The notes under the pieces: generated by a model
Seen by the model: only the letters and a program-made list of their open reading frames with translations
Database searches by the model: none
Told to the model about the DNA's origin: nothing
Made by a program: the position numbers and the translations under genes
In this document: positions 36,823 through 44,933 of the stretch, in pieces
Position numbering within the stretch: position 1 is the first letter of the stretch
How the letters are laid out: the number at the start of each line of letters is the position of its first letter
From: Bacillota bacterium
GTDB taxonomy: Bacteria; Bacteroidota; Bacteroidia; Bacteroidales; Bacteroidaceae
Direction of reading: 5' to 3'
Assembly (NCBI GenBank): GCA_023664625.1
Contig: JAMPFD010000001.1
Span: 186,001 to 250,000 of the forward strand
DNA length: 64,000 nucleotides

Positions 36823-37157
36823 ACCAGTTGCCCGGAGTTATGGCTTGCTTCGGCAAACAGTTTGTTTTTCGGAACGGATATGGTGCGCGTATCGGTATGA
36901 AGATATGCGTAATCGGCTGTGAAAGTCCATTCGTCGTTAAGGTTACAAGCCGCGTCAAGATCATAGTCGGTCATTTGCTCCGGTTGCAGTTCCTGATTAC
37001 GGTGAGCATACATATACAGTTCTCTGATGTTTGGATAGCGGAATCCCTTGCCATGGTTGTATTTCAACTCGGCAGGAAGACAACGGGCGGAAGACAAAAC
37101 CGGTCCGCGGCACCCATTCGTTGCCAAACTGTGCTGAATGTTCGAGGGTTTCCCTCA
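36823..37157 (-). pseudogene. TonB-dependent receptor remnant
   Basis: Reading on minus, QFGNEWVPRTGFVFRPL in one frame continues after a frameshift as LKYNHGKGFRYPNIRELYMY, then LQPEQMTDYDLDAACNLNDE and FTADYAYLHTDTRTISVPKN. These are barrel segments of a TonB receptor. Plug, N-terminus and last strands are missing, and the 3' side runs into MITE copy B. A non-functional fragment. Confidence 0.75.
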
Positions 37158-37334
37158 TGAAGTATCTTTATCAAGTCATCCGTCATAGTATGCCCTGCTT
37201 CAAATGTTCCACAAAATTGTCGATACTGTCCATGCAGGCGACGCAACGGGAATAATAAGTTTATGCACTTATAAAGTTTGCCGGTGTGAATTGATTCATG
37301 GATTTCCATACCATGGGAACCATTTCAGGACAAA

Positions 37335-38333
37335 TTAATTGAGCTTTATATAATTTCTTATCTTGTTGTCGGGGTTCAGCGCATTCTGGTCTGAAAGCAC
37401 GAGGGTTTTGACCATGTGCAGGGTACCCTGCTTGTATTTCCGGAAATGCGGCGAGGCTATATGTGATTTATAGGCTGCCTCGCTGGCATAAGTCTCAAGT
37501 ATAGTGATGTTGCATGGATTTTCCTTCTCGGCAACAGCGTACATTGTCAGCACACCGGGTTCGGTGCGCAATGACACATCTCCGACCTCCATGGCATACT
37601 TGAGATACTCATCGCGGTATTCCGGATATACCTCTATCTTTGAAAGCCGGATAATGCCATCGGCCTGCATGGGCAGTTTGTGGCACATCGACGGAGCGTC
37701 ATCAAAACGCCGGCACCGGCCTATAATCTCCCCGGTAGCAAGATAGGAATATGTCGGAAACTCAAACAGCACGGGTTTGAACACATTGTAGTCGATATTG
37801 CCGTCGCTGTCAAGAATTTCCGGTGATGCGTAGGTATTGGCTATCGTGCAGATGAAATTGTCAAACCCCTCGGATTTGTACACATCCACCACATCAAGTT
37901 CCATCGTCAGCGGTGCTTCCTCTATGACCGGAGAACCATTTTCTCCACGTTGCCATCTGAACACGTTCGATTTATCCGTCTGTGCTCCACTGACTGTGCC
38001 TACATAATCGGCCTTCGGAAGCATATCACGGTCAACAATGTTGACCGACAGTTTTTTAGATTCCAGTATGCCTTGGTTGGTATGGTGCCGGTCGCTCATG
38101 CTGACGAGTATATGGTCATGCCCGATGATTCCGACATGTGACACGACAAGCCAGTTTACCGAGCCGTTGACTTCCGCACCTATCACCGTTATCGGCATCG
38201 GATAGAGTGCGAGTTTCTTGCCGATATTTACTTTTTCCATGATGTCTGTATTTTTTATAATCTGCTCTTGTCCGTAAACGCCTGACGTAAGGGTTGAGAA
38301 CAAAACAGGTAAAAGAATCCTATATAATTTCAT
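37335..38333 (-). CDS. Exported flavin reductase-like protein fused to an ABM (monooxygenase-like) domain
   Basis: 332 residues. The N-terminus MKLYRILLPVLFSTLTSGVY followed by GQ reads as a signal peptide. Residues about 33-215 match FMN-binding flavin reductase-like proteins (GKKLALYPMPITVIGAEV ... LSVNIVDRDML). Residues about 226-320 match the antibiotic biosynthesis monooxygenase/YgiN dimeric barrel (IIRLSKIEVYPEYRDEYLKY ... SPHFRKYKQGTLHMV). Caution: Met32 (MEKVNIGKKL) coincides with where cytosolic homologues start, so an internal start at 38240 would give a cytoplasmic protein. Downstream of the SDR/flavodoxin pair by 83 bases, same strand. Confidence 0.85.
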   Translation of the reverse strand: MKLYRILLPVLFSTLTSGVYGQEQIIKNTDIMEKVNIGKKLALYPMPITVIGAEVNGSVNWLVVSHVGIIGHDHILVSMSDRHHTNQGILESKKLSVNIVDRDMLPKADYVGTVSGAQTDKSNVFRWQRGENGSPVIEEAPLTMELDVVDVYKSEGFDNFICTIANTYASPEILDSDGNIDYNVFKPVLFEFPTYSYLATGEIIGRCRRFDDAPSMCHKLPMQADGIIRLSKIEVYPEYRDEYLKYAMEVGDVSLRTEPGVLTMYAVAEKENPCNITILETYASEAAYKSHIASPHFRKYKQGTLHMVKTLVLSDQNALNPDNKIRNYIKLN

Positions 38334-38416
38334 AATGAGCGTTTAATAGTGCTGATATTCTGCAGGATTTCCATTTAAGCTTGATTTTCAATTCTGTATC
38401 TGATTGTTCAATTCTT

Positions 38417-39076
38417 TCATCTTAATTTCAGTTTTTCAATCCAGGAACCAACTGATTCACGGGCTTGTTCACGATTGTTCCGGGCTGTCGCGCCACGCAC
38501 GGCAAGTCCTTCGGCTACGGTTGCACCTTTACAGGCACCGGCAACATATTTTTCGGTACTTGAAAGTCCGCTACCCTCATGGGTGCAGAAGGGAACGACA
38601 GTCTTTCCGTTCCAGTCATGTTTTTCCAAGAATGTATATACAGGCATGGGCATGTCGCCCCACCAGTTGGGATAACCGATGAAAACAACATCATAGTCCT
38701 CTACCCTCACATCTCCTTTTATTGCCGGACGGCCCTTCCGTGCCTTTTCCTGTTTGGCAATCTCCACCACCTCATCGTAAGAATCGTGTGGATAATCCTT
38801 TTCAGGCACAATCTCGAAAAGAGTGCCGCCGGTGACTTCACCTATCATTTTGGCTATTATGTGAGTATTGCCCTCCGAGATGTTGCCTACACCGTAGTTT
38901 TCGCCCGTGTGAGAGAAGAAAGCCACAAGAATCTTTTTACCTGATATCGATGTTCTCATACTTTTATCGTTTGTTGTCTTTGACTCGTTTTCAGCCTTTG
39001 CATTATTGTTTGCACACGACACCATCGAGAGAGCCGATGCTATGAACAATGCGACGATACTTATTATTTTTTTCAT
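38417..39076 (-). CDS. Flavodoxin-like lipoprotein
   Basis: 219 residues. The signal peptide ends in lipobox SMVSC (Cys21), followed by an Asn/Glu-rich linker and a flavodoxin fold: phosphate loop VAFFSHTGENY, then VFIGYPNWWGDMPMPVYTFLE and VVPFCTHEGSGLSSTE, as in the flavodoxin_4 group. The start at 39076 overlaps the SDR stop (ATGA), indicating coupling; an extended frame to 39232 lies inside the SDR gene and is rejected. A membrane-anchored, extracytoplasmic flavodoxin is implied; its redox partner is unknown, though the adjacent flavin reductase is a candidate. Confidence 0.9.
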   Translation of the reverse strand: MKKIISIVALFIASALSMVSCANNNAKAENESKTTNDKSMRTSISGKKILVAFFSHTGENYGVGNISEGNTHIIAKMIGEVTGGTLFEIVPEKDYPHDSYDEVVEIAKQEKARKGRPAIKGDVRVEDYDVVFIGYPNWWGDMPMPVYTFLEKHDWNGKTVVPFCTHEGSGLSSTEKYVAGACKGATVAEGLAVRGATARNNREQARESVGSWIEKLKLR

Positions 39077-39909
39077 TTTTGATTGGGATTTAACGGTCCG
39101 TAATAGAATGATGCCGTCGCGCCGCCATCTATGAGGAAGTCTGCACCGGTGATGAACGCCCCTTGCTGCCGCATGAGCAGTTCGGCGACATTGGCAACCT
39201 CGTCGGCTGTGCCGGGTCGTCCTGCCGGACACTTTGCGAACATGTTTTTATAGAAGTCGCCGCGCGGTCCGTTGAACTCGTCGACGGCAAGCGGTGTGAC
39301 GATGATGCCGGGAGAAATGGAATTGATGCGTGCGCCGCGTTCTCCCCACCTGACAGCCTCTGCCATCACCCGCTTCACGTTGCAGCGCTTAGCCATCTGA
39401 TAGGCATGTAGTGTATCCTTTATGTTCTCCGGTTGGAGCATATCGAGCGAAAGCAATTCCTCGGTCGGAGTTGTAGCAAGCAGCCGGTCCTGTTCCTGAG
39501 TCAGGGCAGGCATACGGTGTCCGCTCTGGCTGGAGATTGTCACACCTGTTCCTCCGTGTTTTATCACCTTGCCGACTTCTTCAAGAAGTACGGCAGTACC
39601 ATAGAGGTCTACACGCAGTATCGTTTCTACAGGTGCCTGGCTCGGCGAAACTCCGGCGGCATTGACAAGCATCGAAATCTCGCCGTATTTCCGAGCCTCG
39701 GCGATTAACGCAAGAATCGACTCGCGGCTTGACAAGTCCATTTCAAACGGCACTGCGTCAAATCCGGCATTGTTCATCGTGGCGCATATCGCCCTGGCAT
39801 TGTCAATACTGAGGTCGCCCGCCACAATCTTCATGCCGTAGCCCATACGCCGGGCTATTGCCATACCTATCTGACCGGCTCCGGTCAGTATCATTACGTC
39901 TTTGTTCAT
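39073..39909 (-). CDS. SDR family oxidoreductase
   Basis: Cytosolic short-chain dehydrogenase/reductase, 278 residues. Cofactor motif LTGAGQIGMAIAR, NAAG (residues 83-86), Ser in ISSQSG (126-129) and YQMAK (Tyr170, Lys174). C-terminal GRPGTADEVANVAELL and ITGADFLIDGG are typical. First gene of the operon with flavodoxin and flavin reductase; promoter upstream. Substrate unknown. Confidence 0.92.
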   Translation of the reverse strand: MNKDVMILTGAGQIGMAIARRMGYGMKIVAGDLSIDNARAICATMNNAGFDAVPFEMDLSSRESILALIAEARKYGEISMLVNAAGVSPSQAPVETILRVDLYGTAVLLEEVGKVIKHGGTGVTISSQSGHRMPALTQEQDRLLATTPTEELLSLDMLQPENIKDTLHAYQMAKRCNVKRVMAEAVRWGERGARINSISPGIIVTPLAVDEFNGPRGDFYKNMFAKCPAGRPGTADEVANVAELLMRQQGAFITGADFLIDGGATASFYYGPLNPNQK

Positions 39910-39931
39910 CTGATTCTGTTTTTTGATGATG

Positions 39932-39939
39932 CAAAATTA
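39932..39939 (-). promoter_or_regulatory. Predicted -7 box for the SDR/flavodoxin operon
   Basis: TAATTTTG on minus, 22 bases upstream of the SDR ATG. Confidence 0.55.
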
Positions 39940-40043
39940 ATATCTTTCCAAGAAATCATCTTTACCATAAATACGGAATTAATAACCACTTTTACGGATT
40001 CCCGTCACAGTGAATGTTATCACTATATTCAAATCAAAGTTTA

Positions 40044-40235
40044 TTACCGAAAGAGTGCAGCCGCCACCGCATGAGTGTTTCCTGCTGCCGGGAAATAGGC
40101 GACAAGCGTTTTGGTACTGCCGGACGGTTCGAGCGGCTGTGGCTCATAAGCAATTGAAGCCTCATCGTCCGAACAGGATGCCATCAGTGGCATGACACTG
40201 ACCATAAACATCATAAAGAGATAAATACGTTTCAT
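40044..40235 (-). pseudogene. Truncated flavodoxin-like lipoprotein gene
   Basis: 63 codons: lipoprotein signal (MKRIYLFMMFMVSVMPLMASC), linker, then STKTLVAYFPAAGNTHAVAAALFR, the first strand and phosphate loop of a flavodoxin, followed by a stop. About 140 residues of the fold are missing. MITE copy C lies 19 bases upstream of its start. Probably a remnant of a second exported flavodoxin. Confidence 0.7.
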
Positions 40236-40254
40236 CTCATTTATTATTTTATGG

Positions 40255-40511
40255 TAAGTAACTGTTGGAAATTAGTTTATACTAAAAACGCAGTTGTTTT
40301 TTCAGGCGGTTAGTGTACGGAACCGAAGGAGCAATGCGGGCATTGTGACTGAGTGACAAGCACTAACTGACAAAAAAGAACGTTTTCGTTAAGCCAAATG
40401 AGCAGAGTTAAGTTCACTTGAACTCTGCCATGGCGAGAAAAGGTAGAATGAAATTCAACAAGGTTTAGTGAGAAAATATTATATTGTGAACTAATTTTCA
40501 ATAGTTACTTA
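40255..40511 (+). mobile_element. MITE-like element, copy C (257 bp, both ends intact)
   Basis: Ends TAAGTAACTGTTGGAAATTA and, inverted, TAAGTAACTATTGAAAATTA form terminal inverted repeats of about 24 bp, flanked by TA. The interior contains CAGTTGTTTTTTCAGGCGGT and, read on minus, a short CPHC-containing frame that could be a transposase scrap. Longest copy of the family. Confidence 0.65.
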
Positions 40512-40595
40512 TTTTTTTGATTCCGGCTGTAAAGTCAGCTGTTTTTTCACGAACCACACACAGATTACAGATACAATAGCCGTCTCCAGCAGTTG

Positions 40596-40649
40596 CTTAC
40601 AAACATAAAGGGACACTTCATTTGCGAAGTGTCCCTTTATGTTTGTAAG
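40596..40649 (-). terminator. Terminator after xylA
   Basis: Perfect 24-bp stem (40596-40619 with 40626-40649) and 6-base loop; one of the strongest hairpins in the window. Confidence 0.85.
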
Positions 40650-40728
40650 AATCCAAGACTGTCTGACAGCCATTCCGCAACTATCCGCGGCAAAACCGCC
40701 GTACGGAAGAATCAGACTGTCCTATGAT

Positions 40729-42045
40729 TTATTTTGTATAGAGCGCAACGATTGTCTCGTAGAGTTCCTGCTTGCCGGAAGTCTGCTTCGGTTCACCGTT
40801 CTTCTTTCCGTACTCGTAAACCTGCTCGAGAGTCAGCTTGCCATCCTCGAAGTCCTTGCCCATACCGCTGTCGAAAGAAGCATAGCGAGCCTTCACCATT
40901 GCAGGAATGTCAGAGTTCTCCATGATGTCAACAGCATTGAGGAGTGCGCGTGCGCATGCGTCCATGCCGGAGATGTGTGCGATGATGATGTCCTCAAGGT
41001 CTGTTGAGTTGCGGCGAGTCTTTGCATCGAAGTTTGTACCGCCGGGAGCGATACCGCCGTTGCGTACGATCTGCATCCATGCCTGTGTCAGTTCGAAGTT
41101 GTCGATAGGGAACTGGTCTGTGTCCCATCCGTTCTGCGCGTCACCGCGGTTAGCATCGATAGAGCCGAGCATGCCCTCGTCAACAGCGCAGGCGAGCTCA
41201 TGCTCGAAAGTATGTCCTGCAAGAGTTGCGTGGTTGACCTCTATGTTTACCTTGAAGTCCTTCTCCAGACCGTGAGCCTTGAGGAAACCGATAACGGTCT
41301 CTGTATCTACGTCGTACTGATGCTTTGAAGGCTCCATAGGCTTTGGCTCAATGAGGAAGTTGCCCTTGAAGCCCTTTGAGCGTGCATAGTCGCGTGCCAT
41401 GCGGAGCATGGTCGCCATGTGCTCCTTCTCGCGTTTCTGGTCGGTATTGAGAAGAGACATGTAGCCTTCACGGCCGCCCCAGAACACATAGTTCTCCGCA
41501 CCGAGCTTGATGCCTGCGTCGATGGCGTTCTTTATCTGTACGATAGCGCGTGCGACAACATCGAAGTCAGGGTTGGTGGATGCACCGTTCATATAGCGTG
41601 CATGGCCGAAGACGTTGGCTGTAGACCAAAGGAGCTTGATGCCGGTCTCGTCCATCTTCTCCTTGAGATAGTCGGTGATTGCTGTGAGGTTTGCCTCATA
41701 TTCCTCGATGGAGTTTCCCTCGCTGACAAGGTCAACATCGTGGAAGCAGTAGTAAGGAAAACCGAGTTTCTGCATTATCTCAAAGCCTGCGTCAGCCTTG
41801 TTCTTTGCTATCTCCACGGCATCCTTGCCCTGGTTCCAAGGGAAAGACTTGGTCGTGCCGCCAAACTGGTCACCTCCCTCTGCACAGAGAGTGTGCCACC
41901 ATGCCATAGCGAAACGCATCCATTCCTTCATAGGCTTGCCTGCAACTACGCGCTCAGCGTCGTAGTAATGGAACGCCATTGGATTCTTTGACTCAGGACC
42001 CTCGTACTGGATCTTGCCAATCTCTGGAAAATACTCTTTTGCCAT
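40729..42045 (-). CDS. xylA: Xylose isomerase
   Basis: Converts D-xylose to D-xylulose. 438 residues, class II length. Catalytic His102 and Asp105 (FHDVD), metal ligands Glu233 (IEPKPMEPSKHQYD), Glu269 and His272 (IEVNHATLAGHTFEHE) are present. Single gene with its own promoter and terminator; no xylulokinase or xylose transporter beside it, unusual for xyl genes. The GH3 xylosidase-type enzyme at 52.4 kb could supply xylose. Confidence 0.97.
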   Translation of the reverse strand: MAKEYFPEIGKIQYEGPESKNPMAFHYYDAERVVAGKPMKEWMRFAMAWWHTLCAEGGDQFGGTTKSFPWNQGKDAVEIAKNKADAGFEIMQKLGFPYYCFHDVDLVSEGNSIEEYEANLTAITDYLKEKMDETGIKLLWSTANVFGHARYMNGASTNPDFDVVARAIVQIKNAIDAGIKLGAENYVFWGGREGYMSLLNTDQKREKEHMATMLRMARDYARSKGFKGNFLIEPKPMEPSKHQYDVDTETVIGFLKAHGLEKDFKVNIEVNHATLAGHTFEHELACAVDEGMLGSIDANRGDAQNGWDTDQFPIDNFELTQAWMQIVRNGGIAPGGTNFDAKTRRNSTDLEDIIIAHISGMDACARALLNAVDIMENSDIPAMVKARYASFDSGMGKDFEDGKLTLEQVYEYGKKNGEPKQTSGKQELYETIVALYTK

Positions 42046-42110
42046 TTTCTTTTTGTTTTAGTTATTGTTGGTTGTATTAATGTATTGAATTCTTTTTGCT
42101 GAAAGCAAGG

Positions 42111-42141
42111 CAAAGTTACGAATAAATTGCGTAACAGCCAA
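42111..42141 (-). promoter_or_regulatory. Promoter of xylA
   Basis: On minus: TTG at 42139-42141, 20 bases, TAACTTTG at 42111-42118. Confidence 0.6.
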
Positions 42142-42238
42142 GCAAACATATCAGAAAAACGATGTTTCCGAACATTTTCACCATCTATCCGACATATTTT
42201 ACCTCCATGGATGAAGGTGCATGAATGACCTGAGCCTG

Positions 42239-43357
42239 TTATTTCCCGTTGTATCTGGTCATTGTCTTCACTATCTGGCTTGAGTTGTCACAACGCGGCG
42301 TGATGAGAAGGATGTCGTCATGCTCAGCCACAATGAAATCTTTCAGACCGTTTATGACAGCTTTCCTTCCTGACGGGAGAATCACAAGGCAGCCTTCTGT
42401 ATCGGAGAGGACAGCGTCCGTGGACAGCGTCACATTTGCCCTGCTGTCGGTGGAGACAGCTTCATAGATACCGTGCCACGCACCTATGTCTGCCCATCCG
42501 AAGTGGCATTCGCGCAGACATATATCCTTGCATTTCTCAAGCACTCCGGTTTCCATGGAGAGATTCGGGCACATGGAGTAATAGTCTGTTATCCACGCCT
42601 CCTCCTGCAACGCGGAAGCACCCTCTGTCGTGCCGAAAAGGCGTGCCACGGAAGGCATGACGGCAGCAAGATGGTCACGGACGGTCTTCGTGGAGAGGAC
42701 ATACAGTCCCGTGTTCCAGAGAAATTCCCCGCTTTTCATGAACATCTCGGCAAACTCGCGCTCCGGCTTTTCCGTGAATGACTGTACTGTATAGAAATTG
42801 CCATGCCTGCCTTCACCGTATTCAAGAGGCTCTCCTTTCTGAATATATCCATATCCCGGCTCCGGGCGTGTCGGACGTATGCCCATGGTAAGCAGCCTCT
42901 CATGACGGCTGGCGTACCCGAGGCTCTCGATCACGTCGTCACGGAAAGCTTCATCGTCGAGTATCATCTGGTCAGCCGGAGTTACTATCATCGTAGCGTC
43001 AATGTCCCTGGCATTGATGCGGTGAGTCGCCCATGCTACGATCGGGGCGGTATTGCGTCTTATCGGTTCGCAGAGAAGACGTTCGTCGGAGAGTTGCGGC
43101 AACTGCGTACGTACTATGTCTTCATAGTCTGCATATGTCGAGACATAAATATTCTCCTCGGGGAGAATATTTATGAACCGTTCGTATGTCCGCTGCAAAA
43201 GGGAGTTTCCTGTACCGAAAAGGTCGAGAAACTGCTTCGGTTTTTCCTCACGGCTTACAGGCCATAGCCGCCGGCCCCTGCCGCCGGCAAGTATGAGGCA
43301 GTAATAATGGGCTGTCCTCCCGGACTGCCGCAATAGTGTGTCTTCCTGTATTTTCAT
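42239..43357 (-). CDS. Mannose-1-phosphate guanylyltransferase
   Basis: Forms GDP-mannose for surface polysaccharides. 372 residues from the chosen start: nucleotidyltransferase core with LILAGGRGRRLWPVSREEKPKQF, PADQMI, FTEKPE and FLWNTGLY. The phosphomannose isomerase domain of long ManC proteins is absent. The start at 43357 (MKIQEDTLLRQ) is preferred over an upstream ATG at 43399. The guanine deaminase gene upstream is on the same strand, 71 bases away. Confidence 0.93.
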   Translation of the reverse strand: MKIQEDTLLRQSGRTAHYYCLILAGGRGRRLWPVSREEKPKQFLDLFGTGNSLLQRTYERFINILPEENIYVSTYADYEDIVRTQLPQLSDERLLCEPIRRNTAPIVAWATHRINARDIDATMIVTPADQMILDDEAFRDDVIESLGYASRHERLLTMGIRPTRPEPGYGYIQKGEPLEYGEGRHGNFYTVQSFTEKPEREFAEMFMKSGEFLWNTGLYVLSTKTVRDHLAAVMPSVARLFGTTEGASALQEEAWITDYYSMCPNLSMETGVLEKCKDICLRECHFGWADIGAWHGIYEAVSTDSRANVTLSTDAVLSDTEGCLVILPSGRKAVINGLKDFIVAEHDDILLITPRCDNSSQIVKTMTRYNGK

Positions 43358-43428
43358 TGTATATAGGGTGTTTGTGCCGGCTATGCTTTCGGCAAGCACT
43401 CAGGATTCTTCCTGTGGAAGCCGTAGTT

Positions 43429-43908
43429 TCAATATTCAATCTTATCACTCTTCTCGCGCCATGCACGGAAGGCTGTCAGTGCCTCGTTGCGCATAACATT
43501 GACGCAAGGAACTTTTCTTTCGGACATTTCGCGTCCTATCTCATCGTAAATGAACTTGTCACTGAAATTGATATCTGCCGCATCGGCTGCGGTATTACCA
43601 TAATATATAGTATTTATGCCGCTCCAGTATATAGCGCTGAGACACATCGGACATGGCTCACAAGAGGTATATATGACGCAGTCCGCAAGCCTGAAAGTCC
43701 CAAGCTTACGGCAAGCCGCCCTTATTGCCGAAACTTCGGCATGGGCTGTAGGGTCATTATTCGCCGTCACACGGTTCGCGCCGGTGGCAATAATCTCACC
43801 GTCTCTTACGATGACCGCACCGAAAGGGCCGCCGCCGTTCCTGACATTCTCAACGGAAATGTCAATGGCTGTCTGCATAAAATTTCTATCCTGCTCTGTA
43901 ATTTTCAT
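43429..43908 (-). CDS. guaD: Guanine deaminase (CDA-fold nucleoside deaminase)
   Basis: Zinc enzyme converting guanine to xanthine. 159 residues from the chosen start, matching Bacillus GuaD length. Motifs PTAHAEVSAI (zinc His and catalytic Glu) and TSCEPCPMCLSAIYW (zinc cysteines) are intact; the C-terminus FRAWREKSDKIEY is GuaD-like. The predicted promoter at 44030-44037 would allow longer products starting at 43971 or 44016, so an N-terminal extension cannot be excluded. Confidence 0.88.
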   Translation of the reverse strand: MKITEQDRNFMQTAIDISVENVRNGGGPFGAVIVRDGEIIATGANRVTANNDPTAHAEVSAIRAACRKLGTFRLADCVIYTSCEPCPMCLSAIYWSGINTIYYGNTAADAADINFSDKFIYDEIGREMSERKVPCVNVMRNEALTAFRAWREKSDKIEY

Positions 43909-44029
43909 AGTCTCAAGGAATTCCCGATACAGCACTGCCGCCCTGTCATTCAAAATTTCCGGAACATCCATCCAATATAAAGACCGGAATACAGGTATTA
44001 CGGCTGTGCTTCTCATGTTATTTCAATTG

Positions 44030-44037
44030 CAAAGATA
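44030..44037 (-). promoter_or_regulatory. Predicted -7 box for guanine deaminase
   Basis: TATCTTTG on minus. Confidence 0.5.
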
Positions 44038-44132
44038 ACATATTTCGTGGAGATAAGGGAAGAAAATTGTTAAATAATTCTTAATTCCATGCAACTTTCA
44101 ATCCAAGACTTTCAACTTTCAACTTTTATTCG

Positions 44133-44140
44133 TACCTTTG
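44133..44140 (+). promoter_or_regulatory. Predicted -7 box for tRNA-Leu
   Basis: TACCTTTG, ending 19 bases before the mature tRNA. Confidence 0.55.
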
Positions 44141-44159
44141 CAGAACAAAGATACTGTTC

Positions 44160-44241
44160 ACCCAGATGGCGGAATAGGTAGACGCGTTGGTCTCAAACAC
44201 CAATGCCGCAAGGCGTGCCGGTTCGATCCCGGTTCTGGGTA
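44160..44241 (+). tRNA. tRNA-Leu (anticodon CAA)
   Basis: 82 bases, class II. Acceptor stem ACCCAGA/TCTGGGT with A discriminator at 44241; anticodon stem TTGGT/ACCAA with loop CTCAAAC (anticodon 44194-44196); long variable arm TGCCGCAAGGCG; T arm GGTTCGATCC. The 3' CCA is not encoded. Confidence 0.96.
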
Positions 44242-44260
44242 CTCAGAAATAAAGGTATGG

Positions 44261-44286
44261 CGGGCAGTGTGATGCCCGTTTATTTT
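44261..44286 (+). terminator. Terminator after tRNA-Leu
   Basis: Stem CGGGCA/TGCCCG with 6-base loop, then TTTATTTT. Confidence 0.7.
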
Positions 44287-44402
44287 GGCGGTAAGGAAGA
44301 TTGGGGAATTCTGGTACAAAATGTTTGTGTCAGGATTCTTATATTTTTGTCGCCTGTCTGAAAATCAATATTATTAACTGCTAATTTTAAAATCTAAAAG
44401 AT

Positions 44403-44870
44403 ATGGGATACATGTCAAAAGAAGGCTATGAGAATCTCGTGGCCGAACTCCAGCGTTTGGAGTCTATAGAACGTCCGAAGGCTTCCGCCGCTATTGCCGA
44501 AGCACGCGACAAGGGCGATCTGTCAGAGAATGCGGAATATGACGCGGCAAAAGAAGCTCAGGCTCATCTCGAGGACAGAATCAACCAGATGAAGATGACC
44601 ATTGCAAGTGCCAAGATTATCGACAAGAGCCGCCTCAGCACTGATGCCGTGCAGCTTCTGTCAAAGGTTGAGATGACAAATCTTGCCACAAATGCAAAGA
44701 TGACATACACAATCGTAAGTGAGCAGGAGGCTGACCTCCGTGCGGGAAAAATCTCCATCCAGACACCTATCGCACAGGGACTTCTCAACAAGAAAGTCGG
44801 CGACGAGGTAGAGATAAAGATTCCACGCGGCATTCTCCGCCTGCGCATTGACAGCATTACAATAGAATAA
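44403..44870 (+). CDS. greA: Transcription elongation factor GreA
   Basis: Rescues backtracked RNA polymerase by stimulating transcript cleavage. 155 residues: N-terminal coiled coil with EARDKGDLSENAEYDAAKEAQ (acidic tip) and C-terminal FKBP-like domain (PIAQGLLNKKVGDEVEIKIP). Ends in a strong terminator. Confidence 0.97.
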   Translation: MGYMSKEGYENLVAELQRLESIERPKASAAIAEARDKGDLSENAEYDAAKEAQAHLEDRINQMKMTIASAKIIDKSRLSTDAVQLLSKVEMTNLATNAKMTYTIVSEQEADLRAGKISIQTPIAQGLLNKKVGDEVEIKIPRGILRLRIDSITIE

Positions 44871-44894
44871 CCTTCACACTATAACCTCACAGAA

Positions 44895-44933
44895 GAGGGG
44901 CTATGACACATTTTTTTTGTGACATAGCCCCTC
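44895..44933 (+). terminator. Terminator after greA
   Basis: 16-bp stem with one mismatch (44895-44910 with 44918-44933) around a T-rich loop. Confidence 0.75.

Larger units (their letters stand above)
36024..37334. other. 1.3-kb region without an intact gene
   Basis: Holds, in order, the promoter at 36162, a predicted small RNA (36308-36374), four 22-bp tandem units, a truncated MITE and a TonB-receptor remnant. Confidence 0.65.
39910..40728. other. 0.8-kb interval without an intact gene
   Basis: Contains the SDR promoter, a truncated flavodoxin-like gene, MITE copy C and the xylA terminator. Confidence 0.6.

Noticed and set aside
39077..39232. N-terminal extension of the flavodoxin lipoprotein
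   Set aside because: It lies wholly within the SDR coding sequence, is Arg/His/Cys-rich, and would bury the signal peptide.
40310..40501. 63-codon frame in MITE copy C as a transposase gene
   Set aside because: Too short, contained in the element, and only a single Cys-x2-Cys hint; kept only as a possible scrap.
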